Assembly (NCBI RefSeq): GCF_051020975.1
Contig: NC_135045.1
Coordinates: forward strand, 1,428,501 to 1,492,500
Origin: Osmia lignaria lignaria
Lineage: Eukaryota; Arthropoda; Insecta; Hymenoptera; Megachilidae
DNA: 64,000 nt
Reading direction: 5' to 3'
Below the pieces are notes generated by a model. The model made no database searches, had not been told where the DNA came from, and worked only from the letters and a program-made list of their open reading frames with translations. The translations under genes were made by a program, and so were the position numbers. Shown in pieces: positions 26,268 through 36,534 of the stretch (the first letter of the stretch is position 1; each line of letters starts with the position of its first letter).

Positions 26268-26694
26268 TTATTATAACAATATAAAGTATATGCAAAAATA
26301 CATTCGACACACCACGAGCATGCTCAGCGTCCCTCCAAGGAAAATGGCGCTCCAAGCCGACAGAGGAGAAAGGAATAATAAAATATGATTACTTTTAATT
26401 TTTCTTAGTGCATTTCGTTTGTAAATCGTTTGTGATTGATTGTGAGTCTATTTTTAATGTTTATGACAAATTAGTTCTTTTGTAATTAGCAATTTTATTT
26501 CAATCATGATGTGAGCCGAAACTTTTTAGTAATTTTTTATAATAAACAGATTTTGTGATAACTGATAACTGTAATTGATTGGAAATCGTTTGTGATTTAC
26601 AAATATATCATTTTCATTGTTTGTGAGTGAATAATTTCTTAATCCTTTACAAGTTTGTGTTATAATAAATAATTGTAGTGCGCATGCGCTACAA
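26268..26694 (-). promoter_or_regulatory. CDK5RAP1 upstream region with NRF1/ewg-like palindrome
   Basis: The 5' flank includes AAAATGGCGCTCC near 26341, probably close to the start of transcription. The perfect palindrome GCGCATGCGC at 26680-26689 matches the NRF1 (insect erect wing) consensus, a factor linked to nuclear genes for mitochondrial proteins. The palindrome abuts the first unit of the 76-bp array. Binding is inferred. Confidence 0.4.
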
Positions 26695-26998
26695 ATCCGG
26701 TCGTACCCATCACTACCTCGAACAAGTGAGTTTCACGATTTGTTCGTTTTTAGGTCTTATATTTCGCTAGATCCGGTCGTACCCATCACTATTCCGAACA
26801 AGTGAGTTTCACGATTTGTTCGGTTTTAGGTCTTATATTTCGCTAGATCCGGTCGTACCCATCACTATTCCGAACAAGTGAGTTTCACGATTTGTTCGGT
26901 TTTAGGTCTTATATTTCGCTAGATCCGGTCATACCCATCACTATTCCGAACAAGTGAGTTTCACGATTTGTTCGTTTTTAGGTCTTATATTTCGCTAT
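26695..26998. repeat. 76-bp tandem array, four copies
   Basis: Units start at 26695, 26771, 26847 and 26923 with the word ATCCGGTC(G/A)TACCCATCAC and end with a TATTTCGCTA stretch. Differences between units are few (for example CTACCTCG versus CTATTCCG, and TTCGTTTTT versus TTCGGTTTT), so the array expanded recently. No spacers and no coding potential. Confidence 0.9.
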
Positions 26999-26999
26999 T

Positions 27000-27403
27000 T
27001 GCTTCGGGGTCCCTGACACCCCGGTGGCATAATATCGGTATGCAGCGTCATTGGTATCTCGGGGTCTCAGATACCCCGAATGCCGTAGTGTCGGTAAGCA
27101 GAGTGTTATCGGTGCTTCGGGGTCCCTGACACCCCGGATGCCAAAATGTCGGTATGCAAACAGTGTGACGGTGCTCAGGGGTTCCTGACACCCCAAGATG
27201 ATTTTATGTCGGTATGCAGGGATAGTCGCTGGTGCTTCGGGGTCCCTGGCACCCCGGATGCTATATTATTGGTATGCAAAGATAGTTACCGGCGTTTCGG
27301 GGTCCTTAATACCACAATATGATATCAGGTCGGTACGCAGATGGCGTCATTGGCGCAGCGGGGTCCCTAATACCCCAAGATAATATCAGGTCCGTATAAA
27401 GAG
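27000..27403. repeat. ~60-bp tandem array with internal palindrome, seven imperfect copies
   Basis: Each unit contains CGGGGTCCCTGACACCCCG or a close variant, a near-palindrome, followed by a variable GGATGCCATAATxTCGGTATGCA part. Copies begin near 27002, 27057, 27115, 27174, 27235, 27294 and 27355. It follows the 76-bp array directly. The hairpin-forming core is better conserved than the rest of the unit, which may reflect selection or gene conversion. Confidence 0.8.
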
Positions 27404-27589
27404 GGGCCAACCAGTATAATTTGTTTCCAGAGTTTATTTAATTTAACTCATTAATGTTTTTTGCTTATTAAATAAGCTCATCGAAGGGGAATAACATTTA
27501 TGATTATATCCCGCTTCTGAGTCTTAGCCGAGGACCCCATTTATTTTACTTTTTCCAGTTATTTATATAATTTTATCCCTCATTATAGG

Positions 27590-28165
27590 CCAAGGCCATC
27601 TCAGTATCCCTTACATCCTTGCATTCTTTCCATCCCAGCATTCCTTAAATCCCTGCATTCCTTACATTCCTGCAACCCTTAAATACCCTTTTTTTTGGTA
27701 TTTTTTTTCTTAACATGGTGGAAATCTTCAGAAAGACACCATCAGCCCCCCTGGGGAGGGGCAGGAGGTAGTGTGGAGTTTTTACCCACTAAAACCGCCA
27801 CGGCGACCTGCACTAGGGCGGTAGGGAGGGTCCTTTAACCCTCCGCCGACATCGGGGGCCACACCCGCTGCCGGCACCACTTGGGCCCCGTGCAGTGGCG
27901 ACCAGGGCCACAGCCCCGGGCCCCTACGGGATTCCTTTACATCCCACGTTCCGTAACATATCTGCACCCCTTACATCCCTGCATTCTTTCCACCCACACA
28001 TTCCTTTCATCCCTACATTCCTTACCATTCATCGCTTCATCCCTTACATCCCTACATTCTTTTCATCCCTACATTCCGTATATCTCTTCATCCCTTAAAT
28101 CCCAACATTCTTATCATGCCTACATTCTTTCCACCCCTACATTCCTTACATCTCTGCATCCATTA
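27590..28165. repeat. 15-17-bp minisatellite, pyrimidine-strand arm
   Basis: Imperfect units of the type CATTCCTTACATCCCTG run from about 27590 to 27690 and again from about 27940 to 28165, interrupted by a GC-rich insertion. The same unit appears in reverse complement at 28740-29112, which makes the whole block a large inverted repeat. Confidence 0.85.
27686..27935 (-). mobile_element. Probable 3' fragment of a non-LTR retrotransposon
   Basis: A GC-rich block with no similarity to its surroundings sits inside the minisatellite. Read on the minus strand it ends in an A-rich tail (AAAAAAAATACC followed by eight A, at about 27712-27688), as a target-primed insertion would. The upstream part contains GGTCGCCGTGGCGGTTTTAG and a run of C/G-rich words but no reverse-transcriptase frame, so only the 3' untranslated part is present (5' truncation). 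Assignment to a clade is not possible from this piece. Confidence 0.5.
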
Positions 28166-28229
28166 TAATAAATATATTATAAAGACAGCTTCGAGTAAAG
28201 GTAAGTAAAGGTAAGTTAATTCCTTTTTT

Positions 28230-28735
28230 CGAAAAAAACAGCGCCCCCTAGCGGCAAAAATGTGAACTAAATTTTCGATGTCGAATCAGCGCCATCTGGT
28301 TTTGAAAAAAGGAACTAAAGCATGCAGTAATTTTGGCCCTCTGGCGGCAAAAATGTGAACTAAATTTTCGATGTCGAATCAGCGCCATCTGGTTTTGAAA
28401 AAAGGAACTAAAGCATGCAGTAATTTTGGCCCCCTGGCGGCAAAAATGTGAACTAAAATTTCGATGTCGAATCAGCGCCATCTGGTTTTGAAAAAAGGAA
28501 CTAAAGCATGCCGTAATTTTTGCCCTCTGGCGGCAAAAATGTGAACTAAAATTTCGATGTCGAATCAGCGCCCTCTGGTGTCGAAAAGGGGAACTAAACC
28601 TTGCTCCATTTCTGGCCCTCTGGCGGCAAAAATGTGAACTAAAATTTCAATGTTGGATCAGCGCCCTCTGGTGGTGAAAAAAGGAACCAAATTTGTATAA
28701 AATCCCAGGCCTTATAGCCGCAAAAATTTCAACTC
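28230..28735. repeat. 93-bp tandem array, five copies
   Basis: The word GCGGCAAAAATGTGAACTAA recurs at 28251, 28344, 28437, 28530 and 28623, i.e. at exactly 93-bp intervals. Each unit also has TCAGCGCCATCTGG or TCAGCGCCCTCTGG and a GGCCCTCTGGCGGC junction. The array is the central part of the inverted-repeat structure and is flanked on both sides by the short minisatellite. Confidence 0.9.
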
Positions 28736-28739
28736 AATT

Positions 28740-29112
28740 TTAGGGAGGTACTGGGATGTATGGAATGCAGAAATATATGTGATACAAGGATGTACAGGAT
28801 ACAGGCATGTAAGGGATGCAGGGATGTAAGGGATGTTGGGATATAAAGAAGGCAGGAATGTGAGGAATGCAGAGATGTAAGGGATATAGGGATGAAAAGA
28901 ATGCATGGATGTAAGGGATGAAGAGATGGAAGGAATGTCGGGATGTAAGAGATAAAGATATGTAAGGAATGTAGGGATATAAGGGATGAAGCGATGTAAG
29001 GAATGTACGGATGTAAGTGATATAAGGATGTAAGGGATGCAGGGATGTAGGTGATATAAGGATGTAAGGGATGCGGAGATGTAAGTGATGCGAGGGTGTA
29101 AGGGATGCAGAT
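28740..29112. repeat. 15-17-bp minisatellite, purine-strand arm
   Basis: About 23 imperfect units of GGGATGTAAGGGATGCA. This is the reverse complement of the 27590-28165 tract. It ends at 29112, where an AAATTAAATAAAG stretch begins that recurs in the 34-bp array slightly downstream. Confidence 0.85.
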
Positions 29113-29335
29113 AAATTAAATAAAGTTCGAAAGGAAATTAGAGAGTATGTTTGTCAAGTTGATCCGCATCCCTCGGCTGTCGGTATAAGACTAAGAAGGT
29201 CGCACCTCGATTTAGGTCAAATTTCTCATTTTGAGCGGTTATTACTGTGTTTTAAGTTTGATTTTCATGTATATTATGTTTTTAATTTATTAAAAATCAA
29301 TCAGTTATTGAATGTTGTATATATATAAACAACTG

Positions 29336-29467
29336 AGGAAAGAAATTACGTGAATTTAATAAATAACCCAGAACAGAAATTGTGTAAATTAAATAAATAA
29401 CCCAGAACAGAAATTGTGCAAATTAAATAAATAATTCGGAAAGGAAATTGGATAAATTAAATAATAA
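29336..29467. repeat. 34-bp AT-rich tandem array
   Basis: About four units of AAATTAAATAAATAACCCAG plus AACAGAAATTGTG with a period of 34 bp (CCCAGAACAG at 29367 and 29401, TTCGGAAAGG at 29434). A single diverged unit lies at 29108-29140, next to the end of the minisatellite arm. Confidence 0.7.
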
Positions 29468-31010
29468 CGTAGTTGCTTTCTTAAAATGATTTATTTATCA
29501 AGGCACGTGAGGTCAATACAAGTTTATCTTACAACTATTTTAATGATGTTTCGGTCTTGTACTAATTTTAATTAATTTATAAAAAATGGTCAGAGGGAGT
29601 CAAAATTATGTCTTTTCAGTAGTCTATGCGAGATGCGGTAAAAGAGGAACTGGTAAAACAGGTACGATTATCATACTGACCCGATATTGACCGAACTCGT
29701 TCGATCAATTTTCGAGTAGATTTCGCCGATTTTTATTAGATGGCGCTGGTTGTTTATCTGCTTTCGGTAAACCTGTCGGTATGTTATCGAGTAGTTTTCG
29801 TTGTTTGTATATGGATGGCGCAATGGTCGAATTCGGGACTGCTTTTTATGTCGAATTAGTTTTGAAATTAAACTGTAATTAAGGTTTTAATTTGGTCTAA
29901 CGCGCCGAAGCGCGAAGCGGATAATTATATTCTTCATCCTTATCCTAGTGATTTTATAGAGGATGTAGTATCAGTCACCGTTGCCAGAAATAAGTCGAAA
30001 ATGGTCGAATAAGAAAGCTTCATTATAAAGTCTTCATCTGGCAGCGATGTTGTATAGTCAAATGTAGTTGAACACATTTAATTGTGCATTGGTCAGTTAA
30101 CGTAGAATATGCAGGTAGCAAGAAAAGATAACTGCAGCTACCGTAGAAGAAAAGATGGTCAATTTTCAAATTTTCGAACGCCATATAAGTGACAAGAACA
30201 AAGATTTTTGTACTTACTATGATTTCGTATAGTTTGATCTTCATTGAAAAATTCAGTTCATCCATAGATAACTTCAAAATCGAGACAGACTATTGAGTAT
30301 GTAAAAGTAGTCAGAGTAAACCTACTGAAGAATTAAAGGATGTTCATTAACGTAATAATCAATATTAATAAGTAGTTCAAAGTTTCATGAATATCACAGC
30401 ACATCCTCTTACTATACTTCGTTCAATGACAAAACATGATTATGCAGCTAACTATTAACAGCTTTTATTCGTAACGATACGGATGTTCTCAATTTTACTA
30501 AACCAGAATCTCCTTATTTCGTATACGCGACTATAACGAACTTGAATGTGGCCATTAAAAATTGTAGCAATGATCCTTACACTTGCTACCAGGATATCTG
30601 TAATAACAATCTCGTTAATCGTCACTAGTTATCCTTTCCTACATATGTCACCTATTCATTATTACTTTAATATTAAACCTTTTACTTCAGCATTATCCAG
30701 TTCATTCCCCTTTATTATACTATCTACCTTCCAATTGAAAACTGGTCATTTTATGGCGTCCATTATAAAAACTCTTAAACACAGTTCTCTCAGTAATCTT
30801 TTTCGATGTAAAAAGAAATCTAAACTTACAAGATGTTAACAATCATTCGTCTAAGGCGCGAACCGGCTAGGTAGCCTTACCGACAAGTCCCCTAACAGGA
30901 CTAAAACGAGATGGTCTTTCTTTCTTTCTTTCGTCCATCTCTTTTTTACAACCACCAACCATAGAATAAACAAATCTTTCATGGTATGCTAAAATGTACA
31001 TATCAAAAGG
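29468..31010. other. Non-coding stretch
   Basis: AT-rich. A 97-codon plus-strand frame at 30546-30839 is hydrophobic but rich in Ile, Ser and Thr as expected of AT-rich random sequence, with no domain and no splice context. No gene supported. Confidence 0.5.
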
Positions 31011-31104
31011 TATAAATACGTACACCATACATATGTGTGTGTTTAGTTAAAGTGCAACCGTGTCGCTGCTGTCAGTTTTTTCCATACACGCGCATATCGT
31101 ACAG
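31011..31104 (+). promoter_or_regulatory. TATA promoter and 5' UTR exon for the FLYWCH/BTB locus
   Basis: TATAAATA at 31011-31018 is followed about 31 bp later by an initiator-like TTTAGTTAAAG. The probable first exon ends at 31104 with a perfect donor, ACAG then GTATGT. The nearest suitable acceptor on the same strand is TGTTTTAG at 32508, just ahead of the FLYWCH start codon at 32568. This would give a short untranslated leader of about 120 nt. Inferred from signals only. Confidence 0.4.
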
Positions 31105-32508
31105 GTATGTATTTAAATCTTACATTGTAGAGTAGATGGAAAGCACATTACTTATGAAAAAGAAAATTATTATAAGATGAACGATAAAAGTGTCAAGTTA
31201 TCGTTCAAATCGCATGAATAAACACAGGTGCCATAGGTTCATCGATTGCGGTTATCCAGTGCCATATTTCTCGTTCCATAGCGTGGCGTTTATTGCGCAA
31301 GATCCGATCACCAGCATTTCGCCATTTTCGTTGACCATTCAACAGTTACAATGAAAACGGCTATAACCTAACTTCGACTGTTACGCGAGCTACTGTATAT
31401 CGATTCATCTTGATCGTGATCGAGAATCATCAAGTGTGATTAAAATTATTTGAAAAAAAAAAGCTACGAGTTAAAGATTGTTTTTACTTGCCATTTTTAT
31501 TCTCTCAACTGGTCCTATCTTATTCGCGTGTATCGCCGTAGCGGACGTTCCTACGGATTTTGTAAATAGAATATCGTATCAATAATATGTGAGTATTGTT
31601 ACTTAATTACACATAATTAAATACTTAATTCATTATAAGTATAATCATTTGATAAATGGTAGAATTCAACACGAAGAAAGTTGATCAAATATGTATATTT
31701 AAAAAAAAAAATGCTGAATGTAGTCTTACATTAGAAGATACTGAAGTTCCTCAGTTTCATGTTCGCCGGAAGCGAGCGTTTCTTTCCGGAAATGATAACA
31801 TTTTACGGCGTTGAAACAAGAAGAACTCTGCGGTAGTTTTTCTAATTTTTAAAACAGACGTTTAAACGTCTTAAGATACTTTGCATTCCATCACGATTAA
31901 TGCAGATCATATATATATATGTGTATATATATATAACAATACAAAAGTATTCATCTTCAAAACAGATGACGTATCAAAGAATGAGGAGCGAGAAAAACAG
32001 TAGGAAAACGAAACGATAAGAAATAATTGTTTCGAGAAAGAAAACGAAGCACGCTAAGATTTCTAGCGCGCACGATTTCCCAGCTTCTATAGACCCGTTT
32101 CTGTTCATCTCCTGTCTCGTTCTATTTTTGGACCGTGCATAGGTACGCAGACGTTTAAGCGATTTCATAGTAACAGAAGCCGAGGCAGGCGGAGGCAATT
32201 GCGAAAATCGTGGCATCGGTATATAATGAAAGAATCGTCTTATTCTTGATGAACAACAGAAGCTTAAACGGCTGACAGATAAAACGTTTCTTGTTCTTGA
32301 AATGTCGTTAACTCGGTTAACTACAGGGGCGGATCCAGAAACTTTGCTCGGGAAGGCTAAATACGTAAAACTATATTTTTGAATATTTTTTTTTTTTGCG
32401 CAAACTGAAATCTGTTTATAATCTATTTATAAGAACGTAAAAGGTAGAAAATTGAACATTAAAAAAAGATTAAATGTTTAATATTAAATTATAGTTTTGT
32501 TGTTTTAG
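31105..32508 (+). other. Probable 5' intron of the FLYWCH transcript
   Basis: No exon seen. Contains a TA/TG dinucleotide run near 31908-31937 and a T-rich tract near 32388. The 3' end is a good branch/acceptor region (TGTTGTTTTAG). Confidence 0.4.
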
Positions 32509-32567
32509 GTCAATGGTATACAAGAAAAATGGTGCAGTAAGATTACACTAGTGAATAAAATAGGAAT

Positions 32568-33276
32568 ATGAGGAACAACAAGATGCCGCAACGCGTGAAA
32601 AGTGCGTCCAACGAAAACAAAGTGAAGATCGAGGAAGAGGCTTCTACATCGTTTCCTCTAACTGAGAATTCCGGCGAAGATGATCCAAACGTTGCCGAAG
32701 TACGAAATCTTGCGAAGCTTGAAAATATTTTTGATCATACTTACAATTTTTAGGTACCTGCTTTTAATGTAATAGCCATTTGTATAAATTGTAGGTAGTC
32801 CTCTCAAACAAGGGAGGGCCAAAATTGATCCATCGCGGTTTTATGTACACGTTGCACAAAAAGCAACCGTATAATATACGATGGAGATGCGTTGGCAGAA
32901 CGATGCATTGTAGAGGTAGCCTTATCACGACTACGAGTTGTACAAAACCGAGGGTACGTATGGAGCACAACCATAAGCCAGACTTCGCTGCCGCTCAGGT
33001 TGCCAGGAAACGATACTTGGCTCTTGGCAAACCTTGCGTATTAACAAGTGAGTTTACGATCTTCTGTCCAACGTCCATTTAATTCGTCTTCTCTACAGAA
33101 CATCGACGAAGCAAAATATTATTATTTTTACCATTATAAAAGCGTCACGTGTTCCACAGATTTAGAAGGGAATCAGAATTCTATGAATGCACCACAACGG
33201 ATGATCCATAAAGAAAATGATGTCCCAGAGGAGCAGGAAGGAAGACGGCGGACCACGCGAACGACAGCTAGAAAAG
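32568..33276 (+). CDS. FLYWCH zinc-finger exons, likely N-terminal module
   Basis: Exons are 32568-32699 (ATG 32568), 32795-33047 and 33160-33276. Residues about 45-107 form a FLYWCH finger: VVLSNKGGPKLIHRGF at the start, WRC with Cys 76, Cys 83, and an EHNH pair giving His 102 and 104, which are the four expected zinc ligands. An acidic Ser/Glu-rich leader precedes it and an RRRTTRTTARK basic tail follows. FLYWCH fingers occur in insect mod(mdg4) isoforms and bind DNA or protein partners. The third exon ends in phase 1 at a perfect GTAAGT donor and can join the acceptor at 36705 in frame, giving a 577-residue FLYWCH-BTB protein. If the donor is not used, translation stops at 33308 (177 residues). 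No other exon that fits was seen. Confidence 0.7.
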
Positions 33277-33719
33277 GTAAGTGTTTATTAAACAATATTG
33301 TATTATAATGTGTTACGTTTAAATGCGTGTTTTGTTCAATTTATTTTCTAGCTTTTAATGTATTTAATAAATTGTTATACAGAATATTATTTCGTTGAAT
33401 GGTTCTCCAGAAGAATTAATCTAATTCCTTAATTTTAGTAGTAAATAAATGCTTAATGGTTAAAGATTAAAATTCGTTAAAAATAAATAACTTTCCAAAT
33501 ATTAAAATTAAAGGATCGTTCTCTGTATATTACTGAAATTACAGTTGTAAAATTTCATTAAAAGAATGAATTTTAACATGAAATAATCGTCCAATTAGTA
33601 TATGCGATTGAAACGATTGAAAATCGCATATAGTATCCCATCATCGGTTTGGTAAATTTGAAATTGACCGCGTTAGAATGTGAAAACGATAAGTCGACTA
33701 ACGAGCGACGCATTTTAAT

Positions 33720-34960
33720 TGCGTTCTTGTGTTTTGTCTTAAGATGGCGGGCATCTTGAAGATGCGCGCGAAAAAAAGGGAGCCGTAGAAGCTGCCGATC
33801 GATGAGAATCCGTGCGGTGAGCCCGAGCGAGTCGAACGTGATCAGGTCGGTTAGTAATTCCTTAGCGAAGAGAGACCCGGGAACGCGCACACGATAGCAA
33901 CACGAAACACGGTACGGATAATATGCGTCGACGACCGGCGGCGCCGTCGCACATGCGCGCCCTGACGCGCCCCTGTTCGTTCACCGATTTCGATTTTAGT
34001 CACTCCCGGGTTCGGCTTCGAGGAAAATCGTTCCGCTCTCGTAGCGAGAGAGCACTGTCGAAACTCGTTGGGAAGAAAACGTTACGCTGTTAGTAACGAT
34101 TCTGTCGATCGAGTTCAGATAGACGCGTTATTCGCTAACACTATTTTTCATTGCGTTCGGCAACAATCTTCCGGTCGTGACGAATATACATATATATTTA
34201 TATACGTTCGGAAGGCATACCACACGAAACAGAGAAAGAACGAGAATTTTTAGCGGTTCTGTGTCCCTCCCGGCCGCCGTGAACAAGGAACAACGAAAAA
34301 TTCGATACCGGTAAATCGTGGAACGTTTGCACGGCAAAAGAGATAAGATATACAGGTTGAAAACACAGTTAGGCTAGTGTGTCGATTTTATCGAGAATAT
34401 CGAAGAGAAGAGGTAAAGTTTCGATATACATACGTGAAAAATACGAATATCACCCGTTTGGTAATCGTTAGGTCCGAGGATCGATAAATTGTCGCGTGGT
34501 CGTCGTCGTCGGTAACAACGGCTCTCGTTGACGGGACGCAGCACGAAATCGAATCGGTTCGTAGCCGCGAATCGAACGAATTCGATTGGGTTAAGTGATA
34601 CTTGCGAGAAACGACGAGCAGAGGAACAAAGACAGAAGGAGAAAAAAAAAGCAGAGGTACGGTAGACAAGCAACGTAGCAGCGGCGTGTGCCACTCGATA
34701 CCCGTGCTCGCTCGCAACGGTTGCCATTTTATAGCCGGTCGCTCGTAAGAGATCTTCGGGGAGGCAAGAAAGAGAGAGGGAGTGATTAAGTAAGAAGAAA
34801 AGAGCGAATAAGAGAATGCGAAAGAGATAGAAGGAGAGAAACGGAGTGAGTAAGATCCGAGGGAACGTGTAGACGGAAACGTCGTTTGTAGATGGCTAAA
34901 GGGAGGGGAGATTTAGAAACAGGAAAGAGAGGGGGAGAAGAGAAGAGAAGAGAAGAAAGG
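33720..34960 (+). promoter_or_regulatory. CpG-rich promoter and 5' UTR region
   Basis: This is the most CpG-dense block of the neighbourhood. It has AAGATGGCGG at 33741-33750, a YY1/pho-type site, next to a second ATCTTGAAGATGCGCGCG stretch, and an NRF1-like CGCACATGCGCGCC near 33946. Purine-rich GA repeats follow at 34760-34960. Several donor-like GTAAGA words (for example about 34748 and 34848) could end a leader exon. I read it as a second promoter serving the BED-finger exon downstream. Confidence 0.45.
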
Positions 34961-35792
34961 CTTTACAGATGGTGTAAAATGTTTTTGGATCGTTTACGAT
35001 TATGCATATAGATTTGTAGAAAAAATTCTTTCTCCTTTTTTTTTTTTTTTTGTTTTACCGATTTTATGCTTCCAATTTTTCAGTATAATATATATCGATC
35101 TACTGTCTGCGTAATATACGTGTACCGTACTATCGCACGTTCTCATCGGATAAATCGTTAATACGTATTATCCGTACGTCGTCTGCTGAATGACACGGTG
35201 TGCTAAAAAGAGGAGGGAGCAATAGAAAAACCTTGAGAGGGAAGAAAGATAGTGCGTAAACGCGCGTATGTGTTTTATCTATTCGCCAGACGACTATTGT
35301 TGGCTCTTTTAATAGAAATAACATATCTATTATATATTTAAAACTATGCAATATAATCTACACTTTACCAGGTATAAAGATCCTATATTGAAAAATTGAG
35401 AATTTACTGGATATTTTAACGATGTATTGTTTCGGGTAGAATCGGATAATGAAATAATAAAAAGTATTTTATTTCTCGATACCTCTCATTCGCATTCTCA
35501 TAAAAGGAAATGCTCAGTTGATTATCATTGAATCGTCATTTAATAATAACCACATGGTTTTTGATTTTTCCCTCAATTCGAAACGAGTTGAATGCTGTAT
35601 TTATCATCGACCATACCTCAATCGTAATCTAATTAAATTATTTCGGGGGCAAATCATTTAAAAATGTTTTCATATGAAATCGTCCGAAAAAGGATATTTA
35701 TCTTTGATAGTGTTTTGAGAATGTCGCGTGTTTTTCCGTCCCGTAGAGAGAACATACGGGAACACGATCAGCGTTGAATCGGGATCTAAAAG

Positions 35793-36502
35793 AGCGCGAA
35801 AACGAGCAAAACGGCCACGACGGCGGGTCGGCTTGTACTGGTGGCCTGTAAGGACACCGTGAAGCTGACTGCCCGCCGTCTCCTGCAGGAGCAACTTGAC
35901 AGAAATCGTCGAACCGTCACCGCCACGTCTTCGAACGAGAATATCCTGGAGGGTATCAGGCTCGAGGACATAGCCATGAAACAGGAACCGGAGGACGAGG
36001 ATGATTGTTATCTGGAGGGGGCCGAAATGTCCTCTTCGTCGCCACCTCCGTTGACGAACCGTCATACGGTTAGCACGCATCGTGTTCGTTCACATGCACG
36101 TAGTCTTCGTGCTATGACCAACCCGAGCGCGGTTTGGGCACATTTTGACTTGTGCGCGAACGATCCGCTGCGTGCACAGTGCCGTATATGTGGAGCGGTC
36201 GTGGTCAGAGGCGGTGCTAATCCACGACAGTGTGGCACCACGAACCTTCATCGTCACCTTAGGGTACATCACGGTGGCAGACTCATTGGCAGTCGCTATC
36301 ACGGTAATGATAGTTGGTTCTCAATGGTGATTTTCATCAGGAGAAAGTGACATTGTGTAACAATAGTTACAATCGTTTGGACTTGTTGGTAAAAATACTG
36401 TAGTTTCTGTGTATGAGTTTAGAGTATACAAGAATAAAGTTTGTACGCATTACATAAATAATATTGTAATTTGTATTTGATACGCTTTCTACTTTTGTTT
36501 TA

Positions 36503-36534
<32 letters not shown>

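Noticed and set aside
26695..26998. CRISPR-like regular repeats
   Set aside because: Units are contiguous 76-bp copies without distinct spacers, in an intron-bearing eukaryotic genome.
30546..30839. 97-codon hydrophobic plus-strand frame as a membrane protein
   Set aside because: Ile/Ser/Thr/Phe-rich as expected from AT-rich random sequence; no family resemblance.
35670..36080. 136-codon minus-strand frame
   Set aside because: Antisense of the BED-finger exon, whose sense frame has clear zinc ligands.
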